DNA from: Lytechinus variegatus
Taxonomy: Eukaryota > Echinodermata > Echinoidea > Temnopleuroida > Toxopneustidae
Length of the DNA: 64,000 bases
Assembly: GCF_018143015.1 (NCBI RefSeq)
Contig: NC_054753.1
Span: forward strand, 27,731,462-27,795,461
Direction of reading: 5' to 3'
The notes under the pieces were generated by a model. The model saw nothing but the letters and a program-made list of their open reading frames with translations, was not told where the DNA came from and did no database searches. Of the stretch, positions 10,762 through 23,690 are shown piece by piece (within the stretch, counting starts at the first letter, position 1; the number at the start of each line of letters is the position of its first letter). The position numbers were made by a program, and so were the translations under genes.

Positions 10762-11235
10762 TGATGGACCAACTTTGATACATTTCAGTGTTACAGTATC
10801 ACTATATTTTGACGAAGGGGGGGGGGGGGTCATATCCACTAAATTGTCCCTTTTTAAATGTTATTCTTAAAATTGATTTATACAAACCATTTAATTATAC
10901 ATTTGAAGTCAAGAACTGCGTTTTTTCAATTAACTGCATGTTCTCAAAATGATTATGTCTTTTCAATTACAATTTTTTCTGATCTTTTCTGATTTTTTTT
11001 CTTAGACCATGTAGACTGTTGTACCATGTCACTCATTTATTAGCTAAGCAATACTCAAGCCAATTCAAGCATACTGAATTCAAACTCATCAATTCTTGTT
11101 GACTCGTAATGCGGAAATTCGTTTAATATATTTATACATTTTTATGTAACTTGAAACTGTCTGTCTTCGTCGACCTGAGGTCGTAACAATTTTGTATTAC
11201 ACTCCCCTAGGTCATTTTACATGTAAAGTATATAT
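10762..11235 (+). other. 3' flank of TRIM copy 1
   Basis: Homologous to the 3' flanks of copies 2 and 3. A run of G's lies about 60 nt after the stop codon (near 10817-10828), and its length differs between copies. A conserved stretch with CTTCGTCGACCTGAGGTCG follows near 11164. A clear polyadenylation signal was not found close to the stop. Confidence 0.5.
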
Positions 11236-12263
11236 CAGCGATTCTCAATTACTTTTTTGAAGCGCCACATTTCTTGTTGAGAATCTGTAATGCTACACTA
11301 TCCATTACGCAAACCAACAATGTATCAGAGGCCCCTGGTGGGGTCAAGGGGGCAGAGCCCCCAGAAGTTTTGGAATATGAGGCCTTTTATATTGCCCAGA
11401 AGGGGCTCTAATTAATATCAGCAGAAGAAATACAAACGCCAACAAACTACACAATAACTGACCAGTGACTTTTTCACAACATACCAATGACACCACTTGT
11501 TCAGACTGTTCTGCACCAGATCAATTGACTGAAGTAAGTGGCTTAATGAATAAAAAAAAAGAAAAAAGAGGTGGCTATATATGGCAGCTGAAGAAAAATA
11601 TTGAACTTTTCAATACAAAAATCTATATTTTGACATAATATTAAGAAAGTAATACATTATTCTACTCTTTCCCTTTCCTTCTCTCTTTTTTTTCTTGGCC
11701 GTGAAACACTTGGGGGTCCTCCTCTCTCTCACGTTCAGTATCATTCATTCAGTTCGTGTTGAGCAATCACGGCAGGCAATGCATCTGAGCTTACATGTAT
11801 TTCACTTTTGCAACTTCGGATTTTAATCGGCTCCGGAAACAAAGTTTCTGCTTGTTATGTCCCAAAGTCATTATCTGTTATGATACGGATGTTCTTTGAA
11901 TATCATATTATTTGATGTTCAACTCTTAACCAAAACGTATATACTCTGGAAATGCAAAATTTCTTGCCGTTGAAATAGAAATCCTAAACCATCGATTCTC
12001 CATTATAGGGGTTATCGAGTGCTACATTAGACAAAATTTGAGGAAACAATTAGCGAAAAAGTGTCAAGTAGAGAGTTTTTGTTTTCTCTTTGTATTAAAA
12101 TTATCACCAAATCCTTATTACCAGGTTACTAATAGATAACATTTTTTCTCCCAATTTTTCCCAATTTTTCATTATTTTCATTTTTTTTATACCGGCTCCC
12201 CAGCGCCACTCGGCAAGGCTCGGTGCGCCACAAGTGGCGGGCGCCACCATTTGAGAATCCCTG
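11236..12263. mobile_element. Non-autonomous hAT element (1.03 kb)
   Basis: Ends CAGCGATTCTCAATTAC and, inverted, CAGGGATTCTCAAATGG. An exact 8-bp duplication GTATATAT lies at 11228-11235 and 12264-12271. Unit C shows the empty site near 44220. No transposase frame is visible. Confidence 0.88.
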
Positions 12264-12477
12264 GTATATATAAAAAACAAAACATGGACATGGGGGACAT
12301 TACACCTTAAATATTTTAATTTTGTTGTACTTACTGACTAAAGATAAATGTTTAGAAAAGCTTCTTGTTTATTTTGATTGTCTACAAATTTGTCGAATTC
12401 CCTCCCTAAAATTGATAAATTTATGAAAAGCGATCACATTATGAAATAGTCAACATATTAAAATCTTCACTCTTTAA

Positions 12478-12645
12478 ATAAAAGTATCTTTGCGAGTGAG
12501 ATAATGCATTAAGTTCTAGCAAAAAGTTTTTTTCCAATGAATAGTATATTCCTAATTTTCGATGCAACCTCGCGCCTTCTTCGGGGATACGAAACTAACA
12601 GTGTTGGAACTTAATGCATTATCTTGCAAAGATATACTATGTCTC
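12478..12645. repeat. Hairpin repeat with hammerhead-like core, unit A (first)
   Basis: Inverted arms share AGATAATGCATTAAGTTC (12500-12520 and, inverted, 12608-12630). On the minus strand the loop contains CCGAAGA, a stem-like segment, then GAAA near 12556-12592. The homologues are at about 30730-30865 (unit B) and about 44435-45200 (unit C, interrupted by a TTAA-flanked element). Confidence 0.6.
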
Positions 12646-12749
12646 TTTTGTCTCTTCATCTTTATCCAACACGCGAATTTAATATTATAATAATTACATA
12701 TATATATTTATATACATCTTGTTGTTTCACATAATGGTTTAAGTTTTAA

Positions 12750-13085
12750 CAGCACAAATCCAGTCAATGCTTCTTCGCGAATAATTTTTCAAAGCCTCAA
12801 ATTTTCGATGATCCTTCGCCTTCTTCAAGAGTAAATGACACTGATCAGTTCAGTCATAATCAGAGAGAGCATCCTCAGAAAGACGTTGTAATAACTGGCT
12901 GAGAATATGATCCTTTCACGTAAATAATTTTAGTCATAGTCACGTATGTTTTGTGATGATCAAATTGTGATTATGATTGATCTGATCATTGTCATTTACT
13001 CCTGAAGAAGACGAAGGATATATCGTCGAAAATTCGAGGCTTTAGATAAAAAATGTTGGCAAAAAACATTAACTGGATTTTATAC
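12750..13085. repeat. Long palindromic repeat with hammerhead-like cores, unit A (second)
   Basis: Arms of about 110 bp start in AATCCAGTyAATG and carry AAAGCCTC..ATTTTCGA. On the plus strand the right arm reads CTGAAGA (13002-13008), GACGA, an 8-nt loop, TCGTC, GAAA (13028-13031). Copies lie at about 31324-31645 (unit B) and 45300-45640 (unit C), always in the spacer 3' of a TRIM gene. It may be a Penelope-type terminal repeat; that assignment is inference. Confidence 0.55.
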
Positions 13086-14790
13086 ATATATCATATGAAA
13101 TTATGAACTCTATATCCAACAGGTAGGCCTAGTGCTATGATTGTTATTTTGAAATCTTTCCTGTGAATAGTAAATAGCGGATGCGTATATAATTCTTGAT
13201 TATGCACGTGTCACATGCACCTTTCCCTTTTCTTCTCTATGCGTTCTAAGTTGCAGGGATTTTAAAGAAATCAAGATGGACTTTAGTTGGGACCAATCGA
13301 ATTCTGGATTTAGTATGAATACATTTAATTTAGCTTTCAATCTAATTATAATTTGAATCCGTTGTGATTTAACAATAAATTTGTAGGAATGGTCTCGAAC
13401 TACAGTTCGTCTGGATTTATTTCAAATCCCTGCAATGTAGAGTGAAGGTTTCAGGATTTTCTTGTTACGTAAATGCGCAAGACTTGCTTGATGGAGTTTG
13501 TAGCTGTGTAGTGTTTTTATTAAGTAAGGATCAAAATGAAAATAAGACGCCTCGGCTTTCATGAGCTGTCCTTCCAAGGCATTTTATACTTTAAATCTTA
13601 TATCTGTATTAGTAATGCATGACGAATGAAATCAGTCAATCAATGTGATACATGTAAAATAAACTGGTGTATATATCATTGAATATATCATATGAAGTTA
13701 CGAAGTATGTAACCATCGCACATTATAATTATAAATGTTATTTCAATGTTTTCTGTAAATTCTCTCCGTTGGGTATATGTCTTGATTTTACACATTTACA
13801 CGTCTTTGTCTTTTTCTATGAATTTTACGATTTTCTTGTTAGTTTAGTGATCAAGATTGATTTAATTGAAGAAGTGTGTAGCTGTACTTGTATTTTTTAA
13901 AGTAATTGTTGCTCGTCATCAGTTAATCGAATTCTGGATTTAGTATGAATACATTTAATTTAGCTTTCAATCTAGAATGATTCTAATTTGAATCCGTTGT
14001 GATTTAACAATAAATTTGTAGGATTGGTCTCGAACTACAGTTCGTCTGGATTTATTTCAAATCCCTGCAAATGTAGAGTGAAGGTTTCAGGATTTTCTTG
14101 TTACGTAAATGCGCAAGACTTGCTTGATGGAGTTTGTAGCTGTGTAGTGTTTTTATTAAGTATATTTAGCTTATCATCATACCTACGTAAGGATCAAAAT
14201 GAAAATAAGAGGCCTCGGCTTTCATGAGCTATCCTTTCAAGGCATTTTATACTTTAAATATCATATCTGTATTAGTAATGCATGACGAATGAAATCACTC
14301 AGTCAATGTGATACACGTAAAATAACTGGTGTATATCATTGAATATATCATATGAAATTACGAAGTATGTAACCATCGCATATTATAATTATGAATGCTG
14401 TGTTTATGTTTTCTGTAAATTCGAACGGTTGTGTATATGTCTTGAGTTTACATATTTACACGTCTTTATCTTTTTCTATAAATCTTACGATTGGTCTTGT
14501 TAGTTTAGTGATCAAAATTTAATTGATCAAGAGTTAATTGATGAACTGTACTTGTGTGTTTTAAGTTAATTTTGCTCGTCATCATTTACTTAGGTTAGGA
14601 CCGCTTTAGAATTAAGCTATATTGAGTTTCATGGGCTATCATGTTAATGTTATGTTACCCTTTAAATCTTGCACTTATATTTGTCGTATTTTTCCTGTGA
14701 ATACAATCAATCAATCAATCTCATGAAATATACTAGACGGTATATATAAGCATATACTATATCTTAAATGTACCATCATATCATCATCAT
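13086..14790. repeat. Tandem spacer repeats, unit A
   Basis: Two copies of a segment of about 618 bp begin at 13309 and 13927 (both start TCGAATTCTGGATTTAG). Unit B has the same doubling at about 33601 and 34231; unit C has one copy (45849). More diverged 0.45-kb relatives follow to 14750. No gene is seen. Confidence 0.75.
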
Positions 14791-14980
14791 ATCCACATTG
14801 TGCTGCACTCGACCCAGGTGAGGTGAATGGGTACCCGGTAGGATTTTTCCTTGAACGCTTTAGCACCTATTAATATGGCGGCTCAGCAACAGCCGGGGTA
14901 TACCAAGTATCAAAGCGCAGTTGAGTATATGCACATAGTAACTGCACTATATAAATGGACATATTATTATTATTATTATC
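14791..14980 (+). mobile_element. tRNA-derived SINE, 5'-truncated
   Basis: Contains the body GTGCTGCACTCGACCCAGG and GTGAATGGGTACCCGG shared with the elements at 16328, 39500 and 41350, and ends in an (ATT)n tail. The tRNA head is missing. Confidence 0.8.
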
Positions 14981-15688
14981 ATATGAATCTGTGACCTATA
15001 GAACCATATATATCCAACGCCCTGTTATAGTATATTGTCCACCGCGTACATGTGTGTATTAATTTCAAACACTTTACACGTGTTTGTCTCCTTTATATAA
15101 ATTTTTACCTGTTTCTACCTGTTACTTTACTGCTTAATATTTGTTTGGTGTAGTTAGGAGCTGTATTTGTGTGTTCCATTCAGATTTGTTGGGCTTGTTT
15201 GCAGTTAATTAGGGAAGACTCCATTAAAATTAAGCCATATCGGCTTTCATGGACTATCCTTTCAAGATTTATTAAGATAAATTGGTGTAATTGTAAACAT
15301 ACAACCGTAATTTCATTTGAGCTCGTATCCTTATACATGTCATATGAAGTTTTTTTTGTATGTATATGGCTATCATATGAAGTTGTGAAAAGTTAATGTA
15401 AGAAACGTTTATCGTACTTTTGATATTTTTACCATTTTCTGTTATTTTTTAGAATATCTTCTGTAAATATTATAATATCCGTTGAATTATATTATGATTT
15501 CACACATTTTACGCGTCTTTTTTCTTTAGGTTTTTCCGATTGTCTTGTTACTTATTTAGTGCTCAAGATTTGGTAGACATAATATGTAGCTGTCCTGAGG
15601 CCCGGAACAAAAAGCTTAGCAATCACCGTGGTACGTTTTTCTACGATTGATTCCATTGACTACAATGTACAATAGATCGTAAAAATCC
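14981..15688. repeat. Diverged spacer repeats, unit A
   Basis: AT-rich copies of the 0.45-kb repeat with the recurring string TTAGTGCTCAAGATTTG. No gene is seen. Confidence 0.6.
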
Positions 15689-15897
15689 GTGGCCGAGTGG
15701 TCTAAGGCGTGGCCGAGTGGTCTAAGGCGCCTGGCTATACCTCGAAAGTCCTGGGTTCGATCCTCGGCCGCGGCACCTATGCCCGTGAACAAGGCATTTA
15801 ATCTACAATGCTCTTTTATCATGCTTTCAAATAAATGGAAAGGCTATATTATTTAATGGTAACTAGGTGTGAACTTGTTTAAAAAAAGGTACGAACA
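15689..15897 (+). mobile_element. tRNA-derived SINE with duplicated A-box segment
   Basis: A 20-bp segment GTGGCCGAGTGGTCTAAGGC occurs twice in tandem (15689-15708 and 15709-15728), then a B-box-like GGGTTCGATCC. The element is absent from the homologous sites in units B and C (near 35820 and 52130). Flanks AAAATC and ACAATC suggest a short target duplication. Confidence 0.6.
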
Positions 15898-16327
15898 ATC
15901 GTTAACCTTTGTGTTACCGGACCCTGTTGTGTTTAATCAAATATATTTTGCGTGACATCAGTTACATATTCGTAAGATCCCTATAGAATTAAGCTGTATA
16001 TCGGCTTTCACTTGATATCATGTCCAGTTATTTTTATACTCTGAATGTTATATTTCTATTTCTTATGTTATGCCTAGCGAATATAATCAGCCAATCAATC
16101 AGATGAAATAAACTAGTGTATAAAAAAAACCACCGTTGAAACAGTATTTCCTCCTTTCTTTTTTTTGTTGAAGTTGTGATTACGAAAGAGGTGTCGACCA
16201 TAATACTTTATCGAAATGAGATACTATTATATATATTTTACATGAAGAATTCAACATTCAGACACAACCTCGTTATTTGATTTTTAAAAAGAAAAATAAA
16301 TAAATAAAATAAAAACGTCATAATGCT

Positions 16328-16627
16328 GTGGAGCGTTGTGGCCCAGTGGATTAGTCTCCGGACTTTGAAACAGAGGGTCGTGGGTTCAAATCCCAGCCAT
16401 GGCGTAGTTTCCTTCAGCAAGAAATTTATCCACATTGTGCTGCACTCAACCCAGGTGAGGTGAATGGGTACCTGGCAGGAATTTATTCCTTGAAATGCCA
16501 CCGCGCTGTAAAAGGCTGCGGGGCTAAAGCCAGGGTAATAATATCCAAGTCCTTTGGAAGCGCATAGAGACGTTATTTATAATGTGTTATGCGCTATACA
16601 AGAACTGTCTATTATTATTATTATTAT
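16328..16627 (+). mobile_element. Full-length tRNA-derived SINE
   Basis: A tRNA-like head with A-box (GTGGCCCAGTGGATTAGTC) and B-box (GTGGGTTCAAATCCC) is followed by the family body and an (ATT)n tail. Flanking ATGCTG copies mark the target duplication. The empty site is in unit B near 36221. Confidence 0.85.
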
Positions 16628-16905
16628 GCTGGTTACCTGTACAACATCTTTATGATGCAAAAATTAGTATCAATAGTTTAGCTATACTGTTTTAATGTTG
16701 ACATCAGAATGGGGAATGATTGCGACAATGAAAGTGTGCACCTTTCTGTTTCAATGAGTGTATATTATTGTTTATATACAATTCCAATTTATCAGGAACA
16801 CTGTGCGACTGGTATAGCATTATGTAATTCATGGTTAATTCTAATATTTCCTTTCTATTTCAAAACGTACATAACAAAACTTTCATAATAACAATATCAT
16901 TGACG

Positions 16906-17029
<124 letters not shown>

Positions 17030-18306
17030 AAACGAAGGAATTTATATAAGCCAGGTCTATATTTACAGATTTGAAAATGATTTACGTGGAGCAGATCTTG
17101 TTCACTGCACGGTTCATAGCGAAAACAGGATGACACATTAAAAAAAATCATGAAATTACATTTTAAAAACAAGGTGAAAATTTAAATTTTGTCCAGCATA
17201 TTCAGGCGTTCTTTTATGGCAATTAATTTTATCTTTTAAAACACAGTTTTGATATTAAAAACAATGTCATTTGTCAACAAGAAATGATATCTTGACATCA
17301 AGAAATTGACTGATACCAAGAAATAGCAATGAATGGTAGAGCGGCTTGTATACAAACCTCTGTAGCTCGTCACTTAATCGGAAATGCTGAGCAAATTAGC
17401 TGGCAATGTACAGAGTGAGTCAGAAAAAGTTTGAAGTCGTCTTGTCTGAAGTTTGAAGATTTAATTATTGATTTATTGATATGTTCTGACAAATATATTC
17501 TCCTCGCATACTTTGGTACCATATTTGCACGCATGACTGGCTACGAGACAGAAGTTCTTGAAATCTCAGTTGCGCCAAGTCTCTTGGTGAAGAATCAAAC
17601 AAAGTGTGAAAAAGTAACCTATTTGAAAAATAAAATTGTCTAAAGGGTGATGGGGGCGGCCAAGGACACTACCAACACACTCACCCTACACATCCACCCA
17701 CACAGAAATAACACATTACCTCTCCCACACTTACCACCACTCACACACACACTAGTGAAGCACTTAACATAAGTCTGCTTCAAAATCAGGTAATACATTT
17801 TGATCGATTAAGAAACCAATGGGATAAGGGAATAATGAAATCTGAACACTGATGATGAGGTTTTAATGAAGTTTTAAGAAGAGTGTGTGTGGGAGGATGT
17901 GTGTGTGTGGGTGTGTCTGTGGGTCAATCAGAATCAATCTTTCAAATTCAAGATTAATTGTTAATCTTTGTGTTACGGGGCTCTGGAGTTAGTTTTCGAC
18001 TGTGTGGCTTTTACATTATTCATGTTAAACTATGTTAAAATATGTATTGATTAAAATGGATGTAGAGAATCTACAGTTGGATCGTCTAGAAAATAAAACT
18101 TTCAAGAGCAACGCGTGTATGTTATGATCATTTTACACAGTAATAATTTGATTAACATACATTTACGTGGCTGCCCTGTCATTATTGCACTTTACAAGTA
18201 CATTCTTAATATCAGATAGAACCTATAGAAATCTTGCAAATTTAAGTTGACACCTTTGTACTGCATCCCTGATCAAAATAATATAAAGTCTAGCGACATT
18301 GAATTT
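17030..18306. other. Unit A terminal spacer
   Basis: Homologous to 36580-37792 and 57795-58822. It contains CA-rich and GT-rich stretches in inverted order (17660-17760 and 17880-17930) that could pair. No coding region is supported. Confidence 0.5.
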
Positions 18307-19139
18307 CCATATCTTGTCAGCCATATTTCACCGACAAACTTACTCTCAGCCAATCAGATTGAAGTATTTCGGTAGCTTATAACAACCTTCAGTAACAATC
18401 ATTGACAAATGAATTCATGAAATGCTTCCTTGAAGCAGAAGTGATATCCCATATTTATGCTTTCCATGTCGGCTTGAAATCTTTCCAATCTCTTGCCCCC
18501 CGGTCTATGGAATAAACTCCCACCATCTCTCCGAAAATCTTTTCTCTCGACCTCTTACAAAAACTTAAAACACACCTGTATAACTATAAACCTTAACCTG
18601 TCTTATGCCATTAATAGCGCTTCGTATTCTCTGGAAAAAGTGATATATAAATCCAATTATTATCATTATTCATAGTAAACTTCGTCATACGCAGATCATT
18701 TCACTTTAAGCCTCTATGAGATCAAAAATTGATATGTTTTATCTTTCCATTAGGACTATGAAATTCTGATGCAATCCAGCTGATAATTGTGACCTCTGCT
18801 GTTTTCGTGAAGAAAGTGTAGCAAATGAGGACCAATAGAAAGTCCAACAACAATAAATGTTATGATCATTTATGATTTATTTATCTACTTATTATTACTA
18901 TTAAATTATCATTATTATTGTTATTATTATTATTTATTTATTTATTCATTTATTTTATTTTCATTTATTGGGGGTGGGCAAAGTCGAGTTCATTTCACAT
19001 AATATAGTACTTCCGGGTAGGAAGTTATTCGGACATGTGTTGTAGGGGGGGGGGGAGATAGGGGGAGCTTGTTCTTTCTCCCCAACCCGCCTGGATTCAA
19101 TCCAACCTATACAAGGTCACACTTATCATTGTCATTAAA
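18307..19139 (+). repeat. Upstream block of unit B (first copy)
   Basis: Homologue of 1-900, with AGCCAATCAG at 18348-18357. It lacks the palindromic MITE and carries a LINE 3' fragment instead (separate entry). Confidence 0.75.
18435..18672 (+). mobile_element. 5'-truncated LINE 3' end
   Basis: The short coding stretch PGLWNKLPPSLRKSF at about 18499-18543 is typical of the C-terminus of LINE ORF2 proteins. A frame change follows it, then a TTATTATCATTATT tail. It is absent from units A, C and D. Confidence 0.65.
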
Positions 19140-19373
19140 ACTTTTAAAGTCCAAAGTCAAAGAGAAATCTGGTTGGGAATTCCCACTCACTATAAGAACA
19201 GTCTGATCACTCGAATTTGTAAATAACTTTCACACTATTCAGTGCATCGTCATTGTGAATTATGTAGCAATAATAGCGACAGTGAGACTACACCATATTA
19301 CAATATTGCTTTGATTTCAATTTCATATCTATATCTCGTCTTTACGAATATAGGTAGATCGAAGTAGGTAAGT
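19140..19373 (+). promoter_or_regulatory. Putative promoter and non-coding exon 1, unit B first block (orphan)
   Basis: GGGAATTCCC at 19175-19184 and donor AG/GTAAGT at 19368. Like its homologue at 901-1115 it has no TRIM coding region directly behind it; the next is 8.7 kb downstream. The function is inferred. Confidence 0.45.
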
Positions 19374-19677
19374 AGAAACATTTTGATATGTTAGCTTTTC
19401 ACATTTTCCACAAAAATAAAATAAAGCCAGTGTTAAATATGTATATTTCAGTATACCTTCCATATCAGTTTTAAAGTTTCACTTTGACTAAACTGTTAAG
19501 AGATTATGTATTCAACATTAGTAAACATGTTAAATGGTGATTAGGAGGCTGCATTCTACAAACTCCGCTTTTTAGCAGCCTCCTCCATTTCCGACCTAAT
19601 ATGTAATAATCTTTAATATAATTTTTGTACAGGGATACTTGAAATATGTTTTGTTATTTGTATGTCAAAATGTAAAT

Positions 19678-20816
19678 CAGGCGCGTACGCAGGATTTTTG
19701 AAAGGGGGGGGGGTTCGAGCTGATTTTTTTTTAATCTCCCGCCCAGTCTCTAAAAAGTGATGAGCGGGGGGAGGTGATGATTTTTTTTCTTTTTTTTCAG
19801 CGCTGCAAATAAGACAATAACATTTAAGTGGGGATGGGGTATGTAACAGTGCGGTCATGACCCGCGAGCGAGCAGAAATGTTCTCGTTTTTGCGTTGAAA
19901 ACATAACCTTTTTGTCAATAGTGTGTTGGTATCATAGTCGATGCTACATGTCCTTCGGATCGTAGCACTCATGTTATGGCCTTGATCAGAACACTAGAAA
20001 CTTGGGAAATGTCATGAATAATTACGAGCGAGCCGAAACGTTTGCGTTTTTCCGTCAAAACATACAATTCTTTTCAATAGCTTGTTGGTAATGATTACAT
20101 ATTAGTTGATGATACATGTCCTTCTGCTCGTAAGTCTCATGATATGGCCTTGATCAAGAGACTAGAAACTTGAGAAATTTCATAAATGATTACGAGCCAG
20201 CGGAGTGAGCGAGCCGAAATTTTCGCGTTTTCCGTCAAAACATACATTTCTTGTCAATAGTTTGTTAGTAAATCAAGTATTAGTCGATGCTACATGTCCT
20301 TCTATTCGTAACACTCATAATACGGCCTTGAACAGGAGAATAGATACTTATGGAATTTCATAAATTATTACGAGCGAGCGGAGCGAGCTAACCGACATTT
20401 TAGCGTTTTCCGTCATTTTGGTTTTCATATTGGTAAAACATATTTTGTAAGAAAACGTATGTCTTTGTCTTGGTTCACTTGTATTCGTAAGTATACATCA
20501 TGATAATCATGTATGGCCTTGTTAATGGCGATACCGTGATCATGTCGGCGACATGCGGAAATAAAAGATATAATGAAATGGAGCGAGCGAAGCGAGCGGA
20601 AATTTTTTCTGTGTTTTTCGTCGGAAACATGAGATTCTGTTCATTATTGCTGTCATATACATTATTGGGTAGGGGAACTGTCCGTAACCAGACCAAGGAG
20701 TTATCAGGCGCTTGCCCGATAACTCCTTGACCAGACCGACCTCTGGGGAGACAAGCAAAAAAAAAAAGGGGGGGGGGGATTTGAACCCTCTAAACACCCC
20801 CTTGCGTACGCGCCTG
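19678..20816. mobile_element. Non-autonomous hAT element with internal GAGCGNAGCGAGC repeats
   Basis: Terminal inverted CAGGCGCGTACGCA. An exact 8-bp duplication ATGTAAAT lies at 19670-19677 and 20817-20824. The empty site is in unit A near 1410-1425. The interior is made of about five modules of about 170 bp, each carrying a near-palindrome such as GAGCGAGCGGAGCGAGC (about 20193, 20368, 20580). A second copy is at 59278-61878. No transposase is encoded. Confidence 0.92.
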
Positions 20817-20824
20817 ATGTAAAT

Positions 20825-22424
<1,600 letters not shown>

Positions 22425-23018
22425 CAGGGGTTCTCAAACTACTGCCCGCGGGCCGGATCCGGCCCGCAGAGCTTCTCAATCCGGCCCGCGAGACTCTGCT
22501 GGGATTTTTTAATCACTTTTAAGTCACAATATGAAACATAGCTCAATATGATTACATTGTGTATCCACGTAGACCTAACCGTAATAAAAGTAATGGCAGT
22601 CCAATTAATTTGACTTTGAAACAAAGTTGAGTGGAGTCTTTATTGTCTGTTCGATCTACTTTCTTAATAGATGACCAGCGCTGTTGTCACCATATGTTTG
22701 GATCTATATACAGGTGCGAAAGTACATTTTCCATAATGAACGTTTCAAAGAACTAACTCATATCGAAGTACCTTAGGGGCCAAATGGTTTTCAAATGGGG
22801 GTCTGGTCATGCAAAAAATCGCAATCATATGGTCAGTTTTACGTTTTTGTACATGGTTTTTGAAAAAAGTGGGGGGCTGTCAGCCCCCCCCCCCCTTCCA
22901 CGGCCCCTGCTTGCCCCATCCTTGTTATAGTCTACAACAGACATGGTCTATTATTCATTCTACTTTGACTACAAAAAATATTGATACTTCAAGACATTAT
23001 CTGTCTCCCCTACTTGCC
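22425..23018. mobile_element. hAT-type fragments inserted in the minisatellite
   Basis: Begins CAGGGGTTCTCAAACT, a typical hAT terminus, after gtctatag. A second hAT-like end (CACGGCCCCTG) lies near 22900-22910. The matching far terminus was not found, so this is probably a truncated or composite insertion. Unit A is uninterrupted here. Confidence 0.5.
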
Positions 23019-23690
23019 TACTGGAACCGGGTGATCCCTGTATAAAGTCTATGGTAATCACTAAATTCACTAGTCAACAGGTTAACCCTTTGCCTACTGG
23101 AACCTGGTGATCCCTGAGTAAAGTCTATAGGAATCAGTGAAATCACTAGTCAACAGGTTAACCCTTTGCCTACTGGAGCCAAGTGATCCCTGTATAAAGT
23201 CTATGTAAATCAGTGATTTCACTAGTCAACAGGTCAACCCTTGCCTACTGGAACCTGGTGATCCCTGAGTAAAGTCTATGTAAATCAGTGAATTCACTAG
23301 TCAACAGGTTAACCCTTTGCCTACTGGAACCTGGTGATCCCTGAGTAAAGTCTATAGGAATCAGTGAAATCACTAGTCAACAGGTTAACCCTTTGCCTAC
23401 TGGAGCCAAGTGATCCCTGTATAAAGTCTATGTAAATCAGTGATTTCACTAGTCAACAGGTCAACCCTTGCCTACTGGAACCTGGTGATCCCTGAGTAAA
23501 GTCTATAGGAATCACAGGATTCACTAGTCAACAGGTCAACCCTTGCCTACTGGAACCTGGTGATCTCTGAGTAAAGTCTATAGGAATCACTGAATTCACT
23601 AGTCAACAGTTAGGTTAACCCTTTGCCTACTGTAAGTGGGTGGTGCCTGGACAAAGTCTATGGGAATCATGCACAGAATTCAGTAGTCCA
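23019..23690. repeat. 76-bp minisatellite, about nine copies (unit B)
   Basis: The same unit as at 2926-3215. A block of three units, about 226 bp starting near 23094, is repeated near 23320, so the array has expanded by a higher-order step. Confidence 0.88.

Noticed and set aside
23019-23690. CRISPR-like direct repeats
   Set aside because: Units are contiguous and similar throughout, without distinct spacers, and the DNA is eukaryotic; it is a minisatellite.
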